Source: Spirochaetia bacterium (GTDB taxonomy: Bacteria; Spirochaetota; Spirochaetia; Treponematales; Breznakiellaceae). From it: 6,566 bases of DNA. Below the pieces are notes generated by a model that worked only from the letters and a program-made list of their open reading frames with translations, searched no databases and had not been told where the DNA came from. Shown piece after piece: positions 1 to 6,566 of this stretch; within the stretch, counting starts at the first letter, position 1; each line of letters begins with the position of its first letter. The position numbers were made by a program, and so were the translations under genes. The stretch is from NCBI GenBank assembly GCA_025997715.1, contig BNUY01000152.1, forward strand, positions 1 through 6,566, written 5' to 3'.

Positions 1-2278
<2,278 letters not shown>

Positions 2279-2298
2279 ATATTATTGTTCCCGCAAAG

Positions 2299-2311
2299 TC
2301 CCTCAGGGACC
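2299..2311 (-). repeat. Short hairpin upstream of 23S
   Basis: GTCCC TCA GGGAC is a perfect 5-bp stem with a 3-nt loop. It lies about 20 nt upstream of the mature 23S 5' end in the transcript. It probably forms part of the pre-23S processing region, which is an inference from position. Confidence 0.4.
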
Positions 2312-2335
2312 TTGCTCATACCCCTTCCCTATGTT

Positions 2336-2362
2336 GAAGTCTAAAGACTTCTTTCAAAGAAC
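2336..2362 (-). repeat. Two overlapping palindromes in the tRNA-23S spacer
   Basis: GAAGTCT AA AGACTTC at 2336-2351 is a perfect 7-bp inverted repeat. TTCTTT C AAAGAA at 2350-2362 is a second, 6-bp one sharing its edge bases. Tight loops of 1-2 nt mean these arms would open slightly as RNA or pair with other spacer segments. They are likely precursor processing structures; no known protein site is recognised. Confidence 0.45.
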
Positions 2363-2365
2363 CCC

Positions 2366-2382
2366 GGGAGATCTTATCTCCC
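2366..2382 (-). repeat. Perfect hairpin just downstream of tRNA-Ala
   Basis: In the transcript GGGAGAT AAG ATCTCCC forms a perfect 7-bp stem with a 3-nt loop, starting 4 nt after the tRNA discriminator base. No U-tract follows (the next bases are GGGGTTC), so it is not a standard terminator and 23S lies downstream. The 5' arm also complements the 3' end of the tRNA: transcript CTTATCTCC (2396-2388) against GGAGATAAG (2381-2373) is a perfect 9-bp match. The hairpin and the mature tRNA fold therefore have a competing alternative. Confidence 0.7.
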
Positions 2383-2386
2383 AATG

Positions 2387-2460
2387 TGGAGATAAGGGGA
2401 GTTGAACCCCTGACCTACGGCTTGCAAAGCCGCCGCTCTAGCCAGCTGAGCTATATCCCC
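2387..2460 (-). tRNA. tRNA-Ala (anticodon UGC) in the 16S-23S spacer
   Basis: The transcript starts GGGGATATAGCTCAGCTGG and folds as a full cloverleaf of 74 nt. The acceptor stem pairs GGGGATA with TATCTCC and includes G3:U70, the main alanine identity element. The D arm is GCTCAGCTGGCTAGAGC. The anticodon loop is TTTGCAA with TGC at its centre, which decodes GCN alanine codons. The T arm is AGGGG TTCAACT CCCCT. The discriminator is A, and the following bases are CATT, so CCA is not encoded and must be added by the nucleotidyltransferase. Position between 16S and 23S, co-transcribed, is standard for bacterial rrn operons, including those of treponemes. Confidence 0.97.
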
Positions 2461-2667
2461 TTATCTGTATCCATATCTGTTTCGTCCTCTATTATATAGA
2501 AGAACGTTACATTCAAAAAAAGGGAAAGGGAGATTAGAAGAAAGTTAAAGAGGTTGTGGGCCATACGGCCCGTGTTTGGGACACCCGGCGGTTAAACCAG
2601 AAGCCCCCCGGAATAGCTTATACTCCGGTTTGGGTAATCACTTAGGATTACCCGCCCTTTCAGTGTG
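2461..2667 (-). other. 16S-tRNA internal transcribed spacer
   Basis: This non-coding spacer links the 3' end of 16S to tRNA-Ala. It contains three visible structures. One is GGGTAATC ACTTAG GATTACCC at 2632-2653, a perfect 8-bp stem about 15 nt after the 16S 3' end. Another is GGGCC ATAC GGCCC at 2558-2571. The third is an imperfect CCGGA..TCCGG stem near 2608-2626. An A-rich or purine-rich plus-strand tract (2514-2548) is pyrimidine-rich in the transcript. No open frame of note is present. The hairpins probably take part in RNase III-type processing, an inference from position. Confidence 0.75.
2632..2653 (-). repeat. Perfect 8-bp hairpin after the 16S 3' end
   Basis: The arms GGGTAATC and GATTACCC pair perfectly around a 6-nt loop. 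In the transcript the structure follows the anti-Shine-Dalgarno tail of 16S by about 15 nt. A role in 16S 3' maturation is likely from position alone. Confidence 0.55.
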
Positions 2668-4208
<1,541 letters not shown>

Positions 4209-4284
4209 ATGTATTCCAACGACCTTGCGGCCGCTGAAAATTACCATTTCAAGCCGGCAACCAGGGCTCCCCGGTTACCGGTAC

Positions 4285-4304
4285 GGCAAGCCTTTCGGCC
4301 CGCC
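4285..4304 (-). repeat. GAAA-tetraloop hairpin in the rRNA leader
   Basis: In the transcript GGCGGGCC GAAA GGCTTGCC forms eight base pairs, two of them G-U, closed by a GNRA tetraloop. G-U pairs that keep the stem intact as RNA, though not as DNA, support an RNA function. Confidence 0.6.
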
Positions 4305-4367
4305 GCTGTTCCTCTTCGATACGCTTGCTTAGACGCCCCGGTCTCCCGTGACGCCTCTGCTGGCTTC

Positions 4368-4389
4368 GCGGCCCTGTTACCAGGACCGC
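4368..4389 (-). repeat. Nine-bp hairpin in the rRNA leader
   Basis: In the transcript GCGGTCCTG GTAA CAGGGCCGC pairs over nine positions, one of them U-G, with a GTAA (GNRA) tetraloop. As above, the wobble pair points to selection on the RNA. Confidence 0.6.
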
Positions 4390-4509
4390 ATCTTTCTTCT
4401 TGACAACCCGCTCTCACGGGCTATCTCTCCCCTTCCCTATATTGCCAAATATCACTGAAGCCTGACTCCCGTCAAAGCTTCCCCCTGCCTGTTTTAGGCG
4501 GGTTTGCAG

Positions 4510-4538
4510 ACTTTACTATATCCGTCCGCTTGTGTCAA
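4510..4538 (-). promoter_or_regulatory. rRNA promoter, downstream of two (P2)
   Basis: On the minus strand a perfect -35 TTGACA (4538-4533) is followed after 17 bp by TAAAGT (4515-4510), which matches 4 of 6 consensus -10 bases. An A-rich run (AAAAAGAAACAAAAAA) lies just upstream, as in UP elements of strong rRNA promoters. The expected start is near 4503, some 295 nt before mature 16S. Confidence 0.7.
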
Positions 4539-4644
4539 GTCCCTGGCGCGTTTTTTGTTTCTTTTTGAATACAATACGGCAAACCCGGTAAAACGACATC
4601 GGACATTAGGTCCGCTACACCCCACATTACGGGTGACAATGGTA

Positions 4645-4674
4645 AATATACAAAAGCCGCCGCAATCGTGTCAA
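4645..4674 (-). promoter_or_regulatory. rRNA promoter, upstream of two (P1)
   Basis: On the minus strand TTGACA (4674-4669) and TATATT (4650-4645, 5 of 6 consensus) are separated by 18 bp. It starts about 25 bp beyond the terminator of the preceding gene cluster and has T-rich sequence upstream. With the second promoter about 135 bp downstream it makes a tandem P1-P2 arrangement like that of E. coli rrn operons. A hairpin CGGAC ATTAG GTCCG lies between them at 4600-4614. Confidence 0.65.
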
Positions 4675-4697
4675 TAGCTTCGGCCATCAAATTGAAG

Positions 4698-4771
4698 AAA
4701 AAACCACGAAAAATACGAAACACACGAAAAAGAATCGGTCTTTTTTCGTGTGTTTCCTGTCTTTTTCGTGG
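4698..4771 (-). terminator. Large intrinsic terminator made of CACGAAAAA repeats
   Basis: The two arms, 4704-4733 and 4739-4771, are inverted copies. The inner 17 bases (TCTTTTTCGTGTGTTTC) match except for one extra T. The outer ten (CCACGAAAAA with TTTTTCGTGG) match perfectly, and a short unmatched patch separates inner and outer stems. In the minus-strand transcript the stem is followed at once by GGTTTTTTC, a U-run at 4703-4698. It lies 13 nt after the stop codon of the 127-residue protein gene and just before the rRNA promoters, so it closes the protease cluster. The stem is A/T-rich with short CACG clamps, unlike typical GC-rich terminators. Confidence 0.75.
4704..4731 (+). repeat. Three direct 9-nt CACGAAAAA-type repeats
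   Basis: Units CACGAAAAA, TACGAAACA and CACGAAAAA follow each other at exactly 9-nt spacing, with ACGAAA beginning at 4706, 4715 and 4724. The opposite arm carries the same series inverted, with a 2-nt longer middle unit. Similar CACGAAAA-rich repeats are, from memory, scattered through many environmental bacterial genomes. Confidence 0.7.
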
Positions 4772-4783
4772 TGGTTGCTCTTC

Positions 4784-5167
4784 TTAATTCTTCCGCTGCC
4801 GCAGATCCTCCTCCCGCCGTTCAATAGCTTCCTTTATCGCAGCAATTTCCCCCAGTATGGCCTGTACCGCAGGCTCATCCCGGGAAACGTTAAGAGCGTC
4901 GGCTTCGGAAAACCGGCTGTATGCCTCCGCGCCGAGACGGGCTATGAGCTTCTGGGCCTGCCCCTCAAACTGCTTGATTTCCAGCTTGAGGACCCCGATT
5001 TCCCCCAATTCCTGGGCCTTGGCCCCCGCCTTAGCGGCGAACTCCCTGGAAGCCGAAAGGCCGCGGCTGCCCCAGTCCTGGGCCTTTTCACCGGCCTTGA
5101 CCGCAAACTCCCTGGATACCACGGCGCCCTGCTCCAACAATTCCTTCATCCGTTCACTAAAGGTCAT
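4784..5167 (-). CDS. Conserved hypothetical helical protein with 11/22-residue repeats
   Basis: The 127-residue product is not recognised as a named family. It is charged, rich in Ala, Glu and Lys, has no cysteine, signal peptide or membrane segment, and should be soluble and almost wholly helical. Residues 18-36 (SREFAVKAGEKAQDWGSRG) and 40-58 (SREFAAKAGAKAQELGEIG) are a 22-residue tandem repeat. The pattern continues as 11-residue blocks to about residue 83, like the amphipathic 11-mers of LEA, apolipoprotein or synuclein-type helices. Residues 100-127 look like a coiled coil (IAAIKEAIERREEDLRQ). The start at 5167 is chosen because AAGGAGG lies 8 nt upstream; a start at 5212 would lie inside the preceding gene and lacks such a site. 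The Shine-Dalgarno follows the stop of the protease gene, with a 13-nt gap, so the two are almost certainly co-transcribed and perhaps functionally linked. A terminator follows. Confidence 0.85.
   Translation of the reverse strand: MTFSERMKELLEQGAVVSREFAVKAGEKAQDWGSRGLSASREFAAKAGAKAQELGEIGVLKLEIKQFEGQAQKLIARLGAEAYSRFSEADALNVSRDEPAVQAILGEIAAIKEAIERREEDLRQRKN
5005..5116 (-). repeat. 66-bp imperfect tandem duplication inside the helical protein gene
   Basis: Plus-strand CCTGGGCCTT occurs at 5011 and 5077, and AACTCCCTGGA at 5040 and 5106, both exactly 66 bp apart. The DNA between shows further similarity. This corresponds to the 22-residue protein repeat and suggests growth of the gene by in-frame duplication. 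Confidence 0.7.
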
Positions 5168-5180
5168 TTTGTCCGCCTCC

Positions 5181-5594
5181 TTACTTGGCCTTAAAGAGTT
5201 TCTTGTTTCCATGGGCGCCGGTTACTTCCTGCCGGAGCAGGTTCACGGTTATATCCAGGGACTCCATAGGGATAGCGCCCAGAAGTACTTCGCCCTCTCC
5301 GGGCATAACCACCGCGCTGCAGAAGGTCTCACGGTCTTTCCAGTGCACCGCTACCGGCCCCGCTTCATGGCAGGTTTCCGTTTGGTTATTGGCGAGTTCA
5401 ACCACACAATCCTTCACAATCCGCAGCCCCAGCTTGCGCCGTATCTTTTCGCTGATAACCAGTTCGGTTGAGCCGGTATCCACCAGGGCCTGAACCGTTG
5501 TTTGCCGGACATCGGACTGTTTGATAAGCCCGTTCTCCGCATTTTCGACATCCACCGTGTTCTTCAGGGTGATTTCTGTATATGTTTCACTCAT
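5181..5594 (-). CDS. Clan AA (retropepsin-like) aspartic protease, small single-domain
   Basis: The 137-residue product matches the single-domain bacterial clan AA aspartic proteases, which are related to retroviral proteases and act as homodimers with one catalytic Asp per subunit. The catalytic motif is ALVDTGSTELVIS with D39-T40-G41. Next come the typical LGL segment (residues 55-57), a beta-strand core with VAVHWKDR (81-88), and the second hallmark VLLGAIPMESLDI (103-115), the LLG..xLE flap-side motif of the family. There is no signal peptide, so it should be cytoplasmic; the substrate is unknown. The start at 5594 is supported by AGAGGT about 8 nt upstream. It lies 67 bp after glgC and 13 nt before the repeat-protein gene, whose product is a possible substrate or partner, though that is only inferred from the gene order. 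Confidence 0.9.
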   Translation of the reverse strand: MSETYTEITLKNTVDVENAENGLIKQSDVRQTTVQALVDTGSTELVISEKIRRKLGLRIVKDCVVELANNQTETCHEAGPVAVHWKDRETFCSAVVMPGEGEVLLGAIPMESLDITVNLLRQEVTGAHGNKKLFKAK

Positions 5595-5613
5595 ACATGT
5601 ACCTCTTGGTTGC

Positions 5614-5619
5614 AGTATA
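5614..5619 (-). promoter_or_regulatory. Possible -10 element for the protease/repeat-protein pair
   Basis: TATACT on the minus strand (5 of 6 consensus) lies in the 67-bp gap after glgC, about 20 nt before the protease start codon. It would give a leader of only about 13 nt. No good -35 is visible 16-18 bp upstream, so this is tentative; read-through from glgC is the alternative. Confidence 0.3.
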
Positions 5620-5661
5620 CACCATTCCCGCAGAAAAGGCCACGAGATATGTTGCCTACCG

Positions 5662-6441
5662 CTAAATCACCGTTCCCGGGTACAGTACGGTGTTTTTCGG
5701 GATCACGATGATGCCGTCCACAATGTAGTAGTGGCCAAAGTTGCCGTCGCTGCGGTTCAGGTCATCGATGCCGATGCGACAGCCCTCGCCGATGCAGGCG
5801 TTTTTGTCGATGATAGCCCCCTTGACGATGACCCCCTTCCCGATGCCTACGTTCGGCACCCTGGCTTCGACGTTCTGTTGTTTTTGGATTTCCGTTTCGT
5901 AGTAGTCGGCGCCCATGCAGATGACCCCGTTCAGGCTGGCCCCGGACTCGATGATGGTACGGACCCCGACGATGGAGTTGGAGATGGAAGCGTTGGTGAT
6001 GATACAGCCCTCGGCGGCGATGGACTGGTGCATGTTGCTGAAATTCATCTTTGAGGGGGGGAGGTTCCGCACATGGGTGTAAATGGGCCGGTCCTCGTCA
6101 TAAAAGTCGAACCGGGGTCTGAGGGTGGTCAGGTCCAGGTTTGCCTCGTAAAAGCTCCGGATGGTCCCGATGTCTTCCCAGTAGCCGTTGAAAACATAGG
6201 CGTTTACCTTGAGGTTGTGGATGGCGGCGGGGATGATTTCCTTGCCGAAATCGGTAAAATCATTGTCCAAGCAGCTTTCCATGGCGGCGGCGTTGAAGAT
6301 GTAGATGCCCATGGAGGCCAAATATTCATCGGCCCGGGAATTTTTATCCTTTTTCAATTCATCGGGTACTTTATACTCGCCGATCTCCTTGGTGGGACCG
6401 GGTTTTTCTAAAAATTCCGTTATTTCATTTTTCTTGTTTAC
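5662..6441 (-). CDS. glgC: Glucose-1-phosphate adenylyltransferase, 5' end missing
   Basis: The enzyme makes ADP-glucose from ATP and glucose 1-phosphate, the committed step of bacterial glycogen synthesis. About 259 C-terminal residues are present out of about 425 usual in the family. Counting from the first retained residue, EFLEKPG (9-15) carries the conserved EKP sugar-phosphate-binding motif. ASMGIYIF (42-49), DFGKEIIP (64-71) and GYWEDIGTIRSFYEANL (86-102) follow. Then comes the C-terminal left-handed beta-helix with hexapeptide-type turns (ISNSIVGVRTIIESG, VGIGKGVIVKGAIIDKNACIG) and the terminal VI. The DFYDEDRPIYTH..LPPSK and MGADYYE segments resemble the cyanobacterial and plant type. 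The N-terminal catalytic half with the GGxGxRL and KPAVPFGG motifs is absent: the frame is closed by TAA at 6444-6442 and the sequence beyond is not glgC. An apparent TTG start at 6357 lies inside the gene and is not real. The copy is inactive as shown, through insertion, deletion or a chimeric join. Confidence 0.9.
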   Translation of the reverse strand, partial: VNKKNEITEFLEKPGPTKEIGEYKVPDELKKDKNSRADEYLASMGIYIFNAAAMESCLDNDFTDFGKEIIPAAIHNLKVNAYVFNGYWEDIGTIRSFYEANLDLTTLRPRFDFYDEDRPIYTHVRNLPPSKMNFSNMHQSIAAEGCIITNASISNSIVGVRTIIESGASLNGVICMGADYYETEIQKQQNVEARVPNVGIGKGVIVKGAIIDKNACIGEGCRIGIDDLNRSDGNFGHYYIVDGIIVIPKNTVLYPGTVI

Positions 6442-6566
6442 TTACGGAGATGGTGCTGGCTAACGGCAGAAGCCTCGGTTCAAGAAGAACCCTCTCCGGC
6501 ATCACCCTGGTCAAGGTTTGGTGAGCGCCTGCAGAAATGCTGCGGTTCCCTCTTTATTCTCCCCCG
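6442..6566. other. Unrecognised hairpin-rich sequence abutting broken glgC
   Basis: This stretch does not encode GlgC in any frame and I do not recognise it. It contains four consecutive short hairpins on the plus strand: GGCT..AGCC (6458-6474), GGTTC AAGAA GAACC (6477-6491), TCACC..GGTGA (6502-6524), and CC-T-GCAG AAATG CTGC-GG (6528-6545). This could be part of a structured RNA, a mobile intron or an element end. A 24-codon plus-strand frame (6450-6524, MVLANGRSLG..) and a stop-free plus-strand frame from 6412 to the window end exist but show no family resemblance. It may be an insertion, or foreign sequence joined by assembly error. Confidence 0.4.

Larger units (their letters stand above)
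4209..4503 (-). other. rRNA operon leader (pre-16S 5' region)
   Basis: About 295 nt separate the inferred start of transcription from the downstream promoter and the mature 16S. The leader has no credible gene and is rich in stable hairpins: GCCT AAAAC AGGC near 4487-4499, CCCG TGAGA GCGGG around 4406-4420, a 9-bp stem at 4368-4389, and an 8-bp GAAA-capped stem at 4285-4304. A boxA antitermination motif close to the E. coli TGCTCTTTAACA was looked for and not found. These stems probably guide early ribosome assembly and processing. Confidence 0.7.

Noticed and set aside
2366..2382. Terminator after tRNA-Ala
   Set aside because: The stem is perfect but has no U-run and lies within the rRNA operon ahead of 23S.
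4400..4428. Plus-strand TTGACA in the rRNA leader as a promoter
   Set aside because: No credible -10 lies 16-18 bp downstream and no plus-strand gene follows.
4535..4723. Minus-strand 62-codon frame between the terminator and 16S
   Set aside because: It begins inside the terminator stem, has no Shine-Dalgarno, and overlaps both rRNA promoters. The DNA is better explained as regulatory.
5168..5212. Longer start at 5212 for the 127-residue protein
   Set aside because: It would overlap the protease gene by 32 bp and lacks a Shine-Dalgarno, whereas 5167 has AAGGAGG at ideal spacing.
4748..5493. Plus-strand frames of 102-204 codons opposite the protease and helical-protein genes
   Set aside because: The minus-strand products have recognisable family motifs, repeats and ribosome binding sites; the plus-strand translations do not.
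5502..6411. Plus-strand frames opposite glgC, up to 177 codons
   Set aside because: GlgC similarity on the minus strand is clear and continuous. The Asp/Val-rich plus-strand translations are typical antisense shadows.
6442..6566. Group II intron end, integron attC site or riboswitch in the right-hand tail
   Set aside because: No GUGYG start, 34-nt domain V, canonical attC core pair (GTTRRRY/RYYYAAC) or known riboswitch motif could be matched, so it is left as unrecognised.

Overview
The window reads as part of a spirochaete chromosome, most likely Treponema and probably from the termite-gut group. The 16S rRNA has a treponeme-like 5' region, and the neighbouring glgC and small aspartic protease genes fit that setting. 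This placement is from memory of rRNA signatures, not from a search. Every recognisable gene lies on the minus strand, so transcription runs from high to low coordinates, except for a short plus-strand piece of 23S at the left edge.

In order of transcription the layout is as follows. An unrecognised, hairpin-rich stretch (6442-6566) abuts the broken 5' side of a glgC gene (5662-6441; about 259 C-terminal residues of ADP-glucose pyrophosphorylase). A two-gene cluster follows: a small retropepsin-like (clan AA) aspartic protease (5181-5594), then a 127-residue helical protein with 11/22-residue repeats (4784-5167), whose Shine-Dalgarno sequence directly follows the protease stop codon. A large intrinsic terminator built from 9-nt CACGAAAAA-type repeats (4698-4771) closes the cluster. 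Two tandem sigma70-type promoters (4645-4674 and 4510-4538) then drive a ribosomal operon: a structured leader, complete 16S rRNA (2668-4208), a spacer with tRNA-Ala(UGC) (2387-2460), and the 5' three quarters of 23S rRNA (204-2278).

The window is broken at both ends. At the left, 23S sequence in the expected minus orientation stops at about E. coli position 2036 and joins at a GGCT microhomology to 23S sequence in the opposite orientation (E. coli about 2457 back to 2255). This is either an inversion inside the 23S gene or, more likely, an amplification or assembly chimera. At the right, the glgC reading frame ends at a stop codon next to sequence that is not glgC. No CRISPR array, transposase gene or recognisable defence system is visible. 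The points most worth a second look are the two junctions, the alternative pairings downstream of the tRNA, the CACGAAAAA repeat hairpin, and the protease/repeat-protein pair.
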